64,000 nt of DNA from Pontederia crassipes (taxonomy: Eukaryota; Streptophyta; Magnoliopsida; Commelinales; Pontederiaceae): NCBI GenBank assembly GCA_030549335.1, contig CM060183.1, forward strand, positions 32,868,768-32,932,767, written 5' to 3'. How positions within the stretch are numbered: position 1 is the stretch's first letter; each line of letters begins with the position of its first letter. Shown here one piece after another: positions 23,790-33,338 of this stretch. Position numbers and translations under genes: made by a program. Under the pieces are notes generated by a model. The model saw only the letters and a list, made by a program, of their open reading frames with translations. It did no database searches and was not told the DNA's origin.

Positions 23790-24457
23790 GCTGAGCTTGT
23801 TCCTCCCTTGCCTTCTTAGGACACTCGCGGATAAAGTGTTCCTGCTGATCACAGTGGATACAGGCACCTGTTCTTCGTCGGCATTCTCCTGGGTGAAACT
23901 TTCCACAATGTTGGCAGGCTTTATTATTTTGTTGGGGCTGCTACGGTGCTTGTCGCTGTTGAGGCTGAAATCATTTATTCATATTAGTCATCATCATTGC
24001 ATACTTATAATCATATATTTATTTTACTTCTCACCTGACGATGAGGTTGCTTCTGTTGTGGTGGCTGGTGTGGGGCGTTGCGAGGCTCATATGGCCTCAC
24101 ACGATTATCACGTCGGTGGTCCCTCCTGTTTGAACGCCTATCATTCCACTTGTGACGACCATGCTCAAGGATTTGTGCAGGGGCCTTCCCTTTTTGTTCT
24201 TCCAATTCTCTTAAGTGGTCTCGCTCCATAGTAGTTGCTAGCTCGACTACCTCTTTTATATTTTGCAATTTTTTCAGATAAAGTCTTGGACCTGATAGTG
24301 GTGTTTAAACCTTGAGCAAATTGATCTGCCCTCTGCTTCTCACTCGTGCGTATGGTATTGTATTTTTCCAGTTTTTTGAACTGAAAGTGATACTTAGTAA
24401 CAGTCATCTTCTCCTGACTAAGCTGTAGAAATTCCCGCTATTTTTGAATGTGATCAT
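23790..24457 (-). pseudogene. Gypsy element 1: gag C-part with two zinc knuckles
   Basis: After a stop the gag frame continues through LSQEKMTVTKYHFQFKKLEK (about 24400) and an Arg-rich linker (RRDHRRDNRVRPYEPRN). It ends in two CCHC knuckles, [12 protein letters not shown] and [14 protein letters not shown] (about 23910-23830). Tandem knuckles are typical of nucleocapsid of plant gypsy elements and bind the element RNA. Frames are interrupted. Confidence 0.75.
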
Positions 24458-24458
24458 G

Positions 24459-25196
24459 CTATGAGAAATAGTGTGCCTCAAACACTTCATAAAAGCTATT
24501 CCAGGAAATCACGTTCTGGTTTCCAAATTGAGTTGCTTTGGTACTTCTCCACCAATCAAGGGCTTCACCAGTCAGACGATTAGTGGCGTACAAAACCTTT
24601 CTGTCCTCAACACAACGCATCACGAGGAAAGTTTCCGTCATACTTATGATCCATCTCTCCGCCTTATCGAAATCACCTGTGCCGTCGAATTGTGACGGAT
24701 GCAACCTCATGAATTCTTGTAAGGTGTCCTGTGGTGGCGCTGGCATGAGCTGCACAATCGAAGGCTGCATCGGCCAAGACTGCATTGGCCAGTGCTGCAT
24801 CGTCCAAGGCTGCATCGGCAATGGCTGCCCTTGTGGAGGCTGCACAGGCAAGAACTGCATCTGTGGAGGATAGACTGGTGGAGGCTGGACCGGTGGTGTT
24901 TGCACCAGTGGAGGCTGGACTGGTGGTGTCTGCATCGGTGGAGGCTCCTGCACCAGTGGAGGCTCAACTGACTGTGTCTGCACTGGTGGAGGCTCAAATG
25001 GTGGCATCTGCACCGATGGAGTTTGGACCAGTGGAGGCTCCTGCACCGGTGGAGGCTCAACTGGTGGGGGCTGCACCAGTGGAAGTTGTCCAAACTCAAC
25101 TTCATTCTGATTCATCCCTTCTTGTTCAACATCGGTTACTCTATCACGACGAGGTCGACCACGACCTCTACTAGTGGTAGTGCGTCGTGGAGGCAT
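24459..25196 (-). pseudogene. Gypsy element 1: gag N-part with Pro/Val/Gln repeats
   Basis: 245 codons from a true ATG (25196), starting MPPRRTTTSRGRGRPRRDR (basic). About 100 residues of short Pro-rich repeats of the form PPPVQ / PPLVQT follow. Then comes the retrotransposon gag domain (FDGTGDFDKAERWIISMTET, GEALDWWRS, FYEVFEAHYFS), ended by a premature TAG. The repeat block is encoded by about 15-bp tandem units at 24840-25080. Confidence 0.8.
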
Positions 25197-25378
25197 CTAC
25201 AATATTGCACATCATGGAAACATTTAAATCATAAAAACATAATTTTCTTACTTGATTTACCTTCTAATCAACTCGGCAGAAGGGAAGGGGCCCATCGGTT
25301 GGCGCGACGACTGCTCGTGGCTCTTTGCACATGGATTACATATTTGACATTTCAGAACATAAGAATGTTCTGACTTTA

Positions 25379-25390
25379 GGCTCTGATACC
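25379..25390 (-). other. Primer-binding site for initiator tRNA-Met
   Basis: The element strand reads GGTATCAGAGCC immediately inside the 5' LTR, complementary to the 3' end of plant initiator tRNA-Met, where minus-strand cDNA synthesis starts. It fixes the inner border of the 5' LTR at 25395. Confidence 0.8.
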
Positions 25391-25394
25391 TAAC

Positions 25395-27123
25395 TGTAAC
25401 GCTCCCGAAATACACCCGCCACATGGCCGAATACACTCCGGAAATATTATAGGACATGACTTACATGTACAATAATTTGACCAAAATAAAACTTTGACTG
25501 ATCAACATAATAGAGGCATAATTGAGGAAGAGAAAAATAGTAATTATTTATTTGAAAAGAGATATAATAGAAAATGAGTGCGGAAATCTTAATGACATAA
25601 CATATGAGTCCCAAATAACATAAGCATGAGAGTTTTGATAAGATAAATACAACTCGATGACAATAGAAGGAAAACTGAAGAGACTGACATCATGTGCAAA
25701 GATCACCACGAGCTCGATCTGTCGCCTACGCCATCATCTTTTTACTGGGACAGGTTATTACCTGTGACATTGAATACACAGGGAAGCCTCCCAGTGAGCT
25801 TTGACGCCCAGTACATAATAACTACATGACATATGAGCAGTAATGACATCATAAAGATAATCAAATAAACATAATCATAAAATGATAGAACCATGTAGAC
25901 ATAATTTGTATGTTAATATCATGATCAAAATGCACAAAATATAGTGGTATGACTGATGATAATATGATAAGTGTAATAAGAGTAACATAATCATCATTAA
26001 AAGATCATAATATCATTGGGCATTGCCCATCATCATAATCATTGTCATCTTTACATTTTCATTATGTTACACTTATTTTGGAGTGTCTTTCAACTCCCTT
26101 TAATGGGACCGATGGAGTATCTTTCGACTTCCTTTTGGCTAAGGCGGAGCATCTCAACGCCCAATATGGACTGGTGGAGTATCTTTCGACTCCATTTTGG
26201 CCAAGTTGATCGTCGTCAACATAACATAAGACGGGCTCATTCATTTACATTTTTCATTTTTTATCTTATTTACACCTAGGACTATCTTTGGAATTTAATG
26301 ACCATCGATTCATGAATAATAAGATGAAGGATGTCAGAATTTATATAAAATCATCATATATAAATGGTAAAAAAGATAGGCTTGATAGATTGAGTAGGAA
26401 CACTAATGACTAAAGCACGCATATACTTCTGCTACAGTGTTATACATTTTTGAGGTCTCGAATGTTATAGAAAAAGTATCTTACGCTATAGAAAAAGTAT
26501 CCTTAAATGTTGGGATTAAATGTGCAGGAAGTACTAAATAATATTTTAAAGTGTCAAATACAAGAATGGTAACATATGTTCCAATTTAAAGTAAGGCGTG
26601 TGTATTATAAATTACATGCGATTAGCACCTTTAATATAAAGAAAACCTCCATCTCAGTGCATCAAATGCACTTACGTCTTATCGCATTAGACCTGGGAAT
26701 GTGCATGAAAGGCACATGTGATACCAGATCTTTAATGCATTTTATCAAGCACACGGCTTACATCACTAACACCACTATTGCACTTGGATTAATGCATTTA
26801 ATGCACCCTGAATGAAATATAATGGTTTCATACATGGGAAAATGATACATCGGAAAGAGTAATATTTGTTCACGTAATGGCAGAGATGGGCCAATAGATC
26901 TGAAAGATGTAGTCATTTATGAGAAAGTATGCACGGTAAATGCATAAAATTTCCTTACGTCGACGAACAGAAAAGTTGTGCAGATGGCAAAATCATGTAC
27001 CGATGGTAATTAATTTCGTAGGATCTTTCGACTGGACCTCTACCTCTACCTCTACCTCTACCTCTCCTCTACCTCTACCTCTATTGGCCTCTACCTCTCC
27101 TTCGACTGCGACGTTCTCTTCCT
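25395..27123 (-). repeat. 5' LTR of gypsy element 1 (outer end deleted)
   Basis: Matches the 3' LTR from TGTAACGCTCCCGAAAT to GCGACGTTCTCTTCCT. It differs by a 139-bp deletion at about 26400 between GAACAC repeats, and by a (CCTCTA)n expansion at 27035-27095. It lacks the last 90 bp (equivalent of 20222-20311), which would have held the element-strand start of U3. Confidence 0.88.
27035..27104. repeat. (CCTCTA)n microsatellite in the 5' LTR
   Basis: About nine CCTCTA units with one TCCTCT interruption and an ATTGG break, expanded from a single CCTCTACCTCT seen in the 3' LTR. Confidence 0.75.
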
Positions 27124-27149
27124 TCATGCCTTTCTTCCTCTCTTGCAAA

Positions 27150-27283
27150 CCACCATGGTTTGCAAGATGCTTTAGCCCTTCGACAAGCTTTGGAAGGTCA
27201 GATGCAACCTTGCATTGAACAGCAACACGCACCACTGGAGAGACGGAGAATTTCATTGCCCTGATTGGATGAGCATCGACTTC
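27150..27283 (-). pseudogene. eEF2 fragment ([11 protein letters not shown] to [10 protein letters not shown])
   Basis: Translates [17 protein letters not shown] and [19 protein letters not shown]. After HLA a short deletion shifts the frame, and MVVC follows out of frame. Homology to eEF2 then ends, about 25 bases before the retrotransposon LTR, marking the deletion junction. Confidence 0.88.
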
Positions 27284-27288
27284 CTTTT

Positions 27289-27723
27289 TGTTAGGATTTC
27301 TGCACGAGAGAAATTACGCACCGCGAGAACATTCGAGAAATTTAAGGCAACGCAAAATTTTATTAGATGAAAGAAACTAAAGAAGATTACAAGATCATAT
27401 TACTTTCTCTTTGGACCTCTAAGGAGTTTATATAGGCACTCCCTTAGAATTACAGACCGACTGTGACTCTGAATTAATTCTTAAAAATAAGACATATATC
27501 TCGTGATAAGAAAATAAATCAAATCCGAATCATATACAGAATACCCCTAAAAATTTCGCTCATGGGGCTCTGCTCCCTTGTAAGGGGATCCCCCCTTGAC
27601 CCCCCTACAGATTCGTTGACCGGACAACGAGATCCCCATAGGAAAATTCTGCTGAAGCGTCTGACTTCGTAAGGAGACCACAGAAGGATTACAACTGTGT
27701 TCAGATTCAAGACATTATCAACA
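27289..27723 (-). mobile_element. Solo LTR inserted in the eEF2 exon
   Basis: 435 bp beginning TGTTAGGATTTC and ending CATTATCAACA on the plus strand, with TG...CA ends and inverted TGTT/AACA tips. It is flanked by CTTTT on both sides (27284-27288 and 27724-27728), a 5-bp target duplication. Removing it rejoins the eEF2 codons LTNEK-EVDAHP. On the minus strand it has GTGCCTATATAAACTCC (TATA-like) followed by an AATAAAATTT poly(A)-like region, so that strand is the transcript sense. No internal domain is present: it formed by LTR-LTR recombination. The LTR size suits Copia, but the family is not proven. Confidence 0.85.
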
Positions 27724-29048
27724 CTTTTCATTTGTAAGAATGGCATTCTTGGTGATGAATTGATCCAAACCAACCATAACAACAGTATTTCCACAAGGGA
27801 CATCCTCAACGGATTCCTGCTTCTTACCCATCCAGATGACAGTCCTCTGGACACTCTTCACATACAAATCTTTCTTTTGCCCAGGAACATAATTAGGATC
27901 CATGATGCGAACTTTCATTCCTGTGGAAACTTTGCCAGAAAAGACACGACCAAAAGCAAAGAACTTCCCCTTGTCAGAGGCCGGAATCATCTTTGACACA
28001 TACAGCACAAGGGGGCCTTCTGGATCACAATTTCTTATCACAGTTGCATATATATCATCAAGAGGACCTTCGTACAAGTTCTCCACACGATACTTTTGTG
28101 CCGTAGAAGGAGATGGAAGGTGGAAGATCATCATCTCAAGGAGAGCATTGCTTGCAGGAAGCCAAGTCTGCATGACTTGCTTCATCAAAGCTTTATCAAC
28201 TAGTTCTTTCTCCTCGGATTTCATAGTAACGTGAAGCTTATGTAACATTGTCCATAATTTATCTTTCTCATCATTCATGCAAGCGTCAATAATTTGCTTG
28301 ATTGGCTCATAGCAGAATTGGACAAATCCACGTTTGCATGTAGAGGATCCAGTGTTCCTAGTGGTTCACTTCCTGGTTGCGTTATCATAGAAATTCTCAC
28401 CCCCCATAGCTTCTGCATCATCTTACTTTCATATTCCACCCCAAACTTGCAGCATACATCTTGGCAAAATTTGTCAAGGTGAAAGCCCAACCATGCAACC
28501 CTGCAGAGAAAACAACTGTTCCTTTCTCAGGATACACCCGAACATCCCCTAGAAGAGCATCTTCATAAGTAGCCATAATGACATTGGCATTCTCAATGAC
28601 ACGCAGGAAGGTTTGATAGGCCTCCTCCCCTTCAACCTGAAGCTCCAGGAAACACCGATCCATCTTGTTAACAGTTAGTACAGGCCTAATTCTTTCTCCC
28701 AGAGCCTGTCGGAGCACAGTTTCAGTCTGAACACAGACACCCTCAACACAATCAACAACAATCAAAGCGTCGTCAGTAATTCGAAGAGCTGTTGTGACCT
28801 CAGAAGAGAAATCAACATGCCCAGTGAATCGATGAGATTGATGAGATACTCATTTCCATTTCGCTCACCCTTGAAGTTCTTCAAAGATTCATCTGACATC
28901 TCATAGTAAAGTGAGATCCCAGTGGATTTGATCGTGATACCTCGTTCAGCCCCATCTTGGCGGGTATCAGTCATTCTAACATCACCAACAACTTCCTGGG
29001 CAATGATTCCAGCAACCGCAACAAGAGAGTATGTCAGAGTGGATTTCC
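27724..29048 (-). pseudogene. eEF2 main exon, G domain to domain II, with frameshifts
   Basis: From the splice acceptor TTTCAG at 29049 it reads GKSTLTYS (P-loop Lys-Ser), [19 protein letters not shown] (switch region), [10 protein letters not shown], then after a shift [20 protein letters not shown] and [14 protein letters not shown] (the NKMD guanine-specificity motif). Further on are [20 protein letters not shown] and [17 protein letters not shown]. Frame breaks: one base lost at IDSPG (about 28823), a shift after FAKMYA (about 28465), a shift after LWG (about 28410), and a TGA in place of Trp (about 28375). The frame from about 28360 to 27724 is then open. Confidence 0.9.
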
Positions 29049-29070
29049 CTGAAATACAACAGAAATATTA

Positions 29071-31206
29071 TGTAACGCTCCCAAATCGACCCTCGCCATA
29101 TGACGAAGACCAACCTGGAGATGCTACGCATTCTATGACTTTGACCATAATATTGACCATATCTCAGTCAAGTACTGAGATACGTCAGTGGAAGAAAAGA
29201 AATAAAGAAAAAGGATAACTTAAATATGCGGAAGTCCAAAAGTGGCTATATCATTGCTAAGAAATAAAATAAGTTCTACATCATGAATCTAAAATGCGGA
29301 AGGTAAATGAAAACTAATAAACACTCTAAAAGCCATATGGTTCATGTGTTGTCCTATCGCCAGAGCTTTATCACTACACGCCTACTCCACCACGTCACTG
29401 ATCTGGTCTTGTGAAAATCAGACACAGGGGAGGAGGTCCTCCCGTAAGCTTTACAGTCTAGTGGGGAACCACATGATATACAATGCATAACATGAATAAA
29501 ATAATCAGAGATAAATAATAATTCTTAACTTGAACTTGAAAGAGTAACATGACAGCATCATAGATCATAATAAGAATTAGAGGATATCATAAATCATGAG
29601 AATCAAATGATGCTTTGTAAACTTGAAATCATGCATACTTGGAAATCATAACGATAACTTGACTTGACTTGAACATGCTTCTTAATCTTGGTTATTAATT
29701 AGCAATCAGGGTAATTTTAGGTAACTTTAATCCTTGGGGTATGCCGAGCAAACGATACAGTCTTGTGCGGTTCAATGGGTGATTAAACCATGACCAAGGG
29801 AGCAACCCTTATCTTGATGCACTTGGCTTGGACTGGCAACTCATCGTTAATCTTTCATCTGAACTTATTATTCACTTTTAGTAACTTGTCATTCTTTGTA
29901 TCATGTGATGAATGTGATAAGATCGATATGGGGTAAATCAGGACAAAAAGTTCATGTTGGAATAATAAGGCAATCAATAATGTTCATATCAAAATCAAGG
30001 AAGGCTGGGGTGAAAAAATCAAGGCTATTTTGTGGCCTGGCACGGCCGTGACATCATATCGGCGCGGCTGTGACATCATATCGGCACGGCCGTGCCGATC
30101 TAGATGACGGGTACATAGGAGGTGGCACGAGCGTGCCATAAAAAGGGCACGGCCGTGACATGGGTGAGATCGGTCGACCGATTAAAGTCGATCGACCGAT
30201 TATCCTACGTGCGACTAAGCTAGTCATCGAACGGCCGTGCCGAAAGGGTGGCACGGCCATGACCGGTTGACGCTCGGTCGACCGGCATCGGCCGACCTTT
30301 TACTTATGTTCCGTCGAGTGATGGCACGGGCGTGCACATGGCGTGGAACGATCGTAGCCATAATGGCATGGGCGTGCCAGAGAGTGGCACGACCGTGACG
30401 ACGGCTGGTTCCAGCCGCTAGGTTTTGTCGTCGACACGGGTGCTGGCAGGGTGGCATGGCCGTGCCGGTAATGGCACGGGCGTTCCAGGAGATGGCACGG
30501 CCGTGACGACGATGGATTCCAGCTGCTTTCAATCCGAAAATCACATGGATCTTTAACATACTTTTGCCCTACTCTAAATCCTACATCATAGCAATAAATA
30601 ATACAAAATAGAACAACCAGAAATCAACTATGCATGCAAACAATCAACCAAACAAAGAATTCAAGAAATCAAACAATTAAAAAATATGATCACTTGAACC
30701 CTAGTCATATTCTTTTCTTGTCATAATGATTAGGGCATGAATTTGGATAATTCAGAGTTCATGCAAGGTGATTTCGATTCACCCACCTGTAATCGCAATT
30801 GACCTCTCTTTTCGTTCGTCGGAAATCGATTAATCAGCGCCCTTGTTTTCTTCTTCCTGTTCCTCATTCTCTCCCGGCTGATCAGCGCCTGCGATAATCC
30901 AACGAAAGTGCTGAAGGCAGGGCGTGTGGTGCAGGTGGTTGCAGCAGGGGAGGGAAGACGTGCTTGATCCCGACGGCTTGCTTCCTGGCCGAAAGCAGCA
31001 TGCCCGCAGGATGTCAAAAGGGAGGCCTCTCATGTGATTAGGGGGACATGGGTTAATCAAGGATTTTGTTTTTTTATCTATTCTTCATTTCCTAATTTGA
31101 TTTGATCTCAATCTCCCTAATGCATCAATTATAAAGATAAACTTAAGGTTTCAAATTTTGATTTCTTTTCTTTTCTTTTTTTTTAAACTTTCTGTCGGTT
31201 ATTACA
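29071..31206 (-). repeat. 3' LTR of gypsy element 2
   Basis: 2136 bp. It contains a block (30030-30520) dense in the palindromes GGCACGGCCGTG and GGTCGACCGATT. A purine tract (TTTAAGGGGGTAAGAA on the element strand, 31207-31222) lies just inside, identifying it as the 3' LTR of a minus-strand element. Confidence 0.88.
30030..30520. repeat. Array of CGGCCGTG and GGTCGACC palindromic motifs in LTR
   Basis: The self-complementary core CACGGCCGTG, or variants with one or two changes, recurs about a dozen times, spaced 20-60 bp. GGTCGACCGATT and TCGATCGACCGATT lie between them. The same array recurs in the other LTR (34280-34790). Confidence 0.7.
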
Positions 31207-31255
31207 TTCTTACCCCCTTAAAAAAAATTTGTCCTCGAATTTTGCACTAAGTAGA

Positions 31256-31927
31256 GGGCTTACCGAAAAGATGAGGGAATTCTTAGCGCATTTTCGACTC
31301 GAGTTCCCATGTCGCATCATCGCCATGATGGTAACGCCAAGCAACGCTGACCATGGGGACATCCTTGTTCTTCTACCGTTGCACCTTACGCTCCACTATA
31401 TGCGTTGGATACTCAGCGAATGTCACGTCTGTAGTTAGATCTAGCTCTTCTATCCTTAGAACATTCGCAGCATCGTGCTTGTACTTCTTGAGTATGGATA
31501 CATGGAATACGTTATGCACTCTCCCATAAGATGGGGGTAGAGCTAATCTGCATGTTGCCTCGCCTACTAGCTCGAGTATTTCGAAGGGGCCTACATAGCG
31601 AGGACTGAGCTTTCCTCGCTTGTTGAATCTCATGACTCCTTTCATAGGGAATACTTTCATAAGAACTTGGTCACCAACTTGGAAGATATGCTCTCGTCTG
31701 CCTTTATCAGCATAACTCTTTTGTCTTCCTTGAACAGTCTTCATTCTCTTCCTGATCAGTTCAATTTTTTCAGCATACTCTACTGCTTCCTTAACTTCTT
31801 CCTTAGTCATAATTTTCTCCCCGCCTACTTCAACCCAATGGGCAGGTGGGCGACAGTTTCACCCGTACAAAGTTCTAATTGGTGTCCTGTCGATGGTCGA
31901 ATGATAACGATCATTACAAAAATTTGA
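31256..31927 (-). pseudogene. Gypsy element 2: integrase tail and chromodomain
   Basis: 31810-31373 reads [63 protein letters not shown] and HIVERKVQR, then a stop. The chromodomain continues in the same frame with KNKDVPMVSVAW and GDDATWELESKMR, then another stop. A short upstream part (YHSTID, about 31900) is the end of the integrase core. The frame also has an in-frame stop near 31860. Confidence 0.82.
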
Positions 31928-32149
31928 TCCAATATAATGGATCATCACTATTAATATGTATTTTCTTGTTCTACTATTCCCCAAGCGTATAACATTATAA
32001 TTACCATACCAATAACCTCCTTAAAATGAGTGTTCGTGGACATTCTTGAGCAAGCACTATATTAACTCTTCTAAATTCACATTTAGTATAATTTTTCAAC
32101 ATCACATGCACTTACTATCTTTTCTTTTATTTATTTATTTATTTATTTA

Positions 32150-32195
<46 letters not shown>

Positions 32196-33338
32196 TTCAC
32201 TCTAACCCTAACCTACGATAATTATACTATAGATATAAATAATTAGTTGCTCTTTGTTGTCATATTGGGCCCTTATACTTACCATTAATTTAACTTTTTA
32301 ATATTTCATTTCTTCTTATGGAATCTTTATAAAGTTTATCACTATTTCATAACTTCGTAAGCTCTTAAGATTCTTGTACATGTGAGTTAAATTACAATAT
32401 AACTATTGATTCGATATACAATCGACATCCATAGCTAATGATCTGACTTATATCTAACATCCTCTAAGGATTCAGGGTTCGTAATTTATTTTGATTCAAC
32501 TAAAATCAATTATTAACATAATCTAATGTCGATATCTTCATGGTATCATACGATGATCATCGTATGGGGGCATGATCACTTGACCTTCGTCTTAGATCAG
32601 ATATCTAAAGGAATTGAGCAAAATACAAAGTATAGGTAATTGTCAAGTGAGAGTTTGATAAATCTTTTGAAGATGGATCGTTTTTGGCATTCTATGTCAT
32701 TAGAACAGGTTGGTTCTTAATCAATGTCATTCCTTATTCTTTTTATGTTTCGACACATTGTGCCAATGCTTTATTTGATATGCTTATCATGGGAGTTCTC
32801 AATTTTAACTTATTGGCTTACATTGATTTGTTTCTTGCAAAGTCAGGTCATATAACTTCATGGAGGCCAGTGGTTATATGTAACCACAACAAGTTCTTTC
32901 CTTGAGTATCTTGAAGCATTTTGAATTAATGTTAAGGTCGAGTGATATCTACGTTGAGGGGTCACTACATAGTATGATCAAATTCATAATGAACAGAACA
33001 ATTTATACGCACTACATAACATAAGTCCTTAGTCAAACATCATGAATGCAGGTAAACACATGGAATGAATTCAAACAATAAGACAAAAAAACAACACAAT
33101 CAACAAAACAGAAAATAAACAATCATTCTTCTTCTTTACACATCGTTTCATTGTCCATTTTATTAACGATATCTCATAGCACATGGGAGAGGGTCGGGAT
33201 AACTTTAAAGTTGGAAAGGAGAACTAATCGATTTATAAGACTTATGATCAAATCATAAGTGGTCCACTCGATCAAAACAAAATCTTGAACATTTTTCATC
33301 ATATTGATGTAGAGGCATCTTATAGAACATTCTATCGC
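31928..33338. other. Unassigned 1.4-kb AT-rich segment inside gypsy element 2
   Basis: Lies between the pol remnant and the truncated inner end of the 5' LTR, where gag and most of pol should be. It contains a (TTTA)n(TTA)n microsatellite (about 32130-32193) and a 20-bp perfect palindrome (32547-32566). It matches none of the retrotransposon domains. It may be filler DNA from a deletion event or a further nested insertion; I cannot tell which. Confidence 0.5.

Larger units (their letters stand above)
18370..27123 (-). mobile_element. Ty3/gypsy LTR retrotransposon 1 (chromodomain type), 5' LTR end deleted
   Basis: The element reads right to left. On its own strand the 5' LTR is 25395-27123 and the 3' LTR 18370-20311. 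The 3' LTR starts TGTGACGTCC and ends GGCGTTACA. A primer-binding site for initiator tRNA-Met (GGTATCAGAGCC) lies two to five bases inside the 5' LTR. The domain order gag, zinc knuckles, protease, RT, RNase H, integrase, chromodomain defines Ty3/gypsy chromoviruses, most like the Tekay/Del group. Many stops and frameshifts make it non-autonomous. The left insertion point is CCCTT in eEF2. The matching duplication at the right end is missing, because the outer 90 bp of the 5' LTR and adjacent eEF2 codons were deleted. Confidence 0.92.

Noticed and set aside
32684-32905. 73-codon open frame in the unassigned segment
   Set aside because: Hydrophobic AT-rich composition and no family match; similar frames are expected by chance in this base composition.
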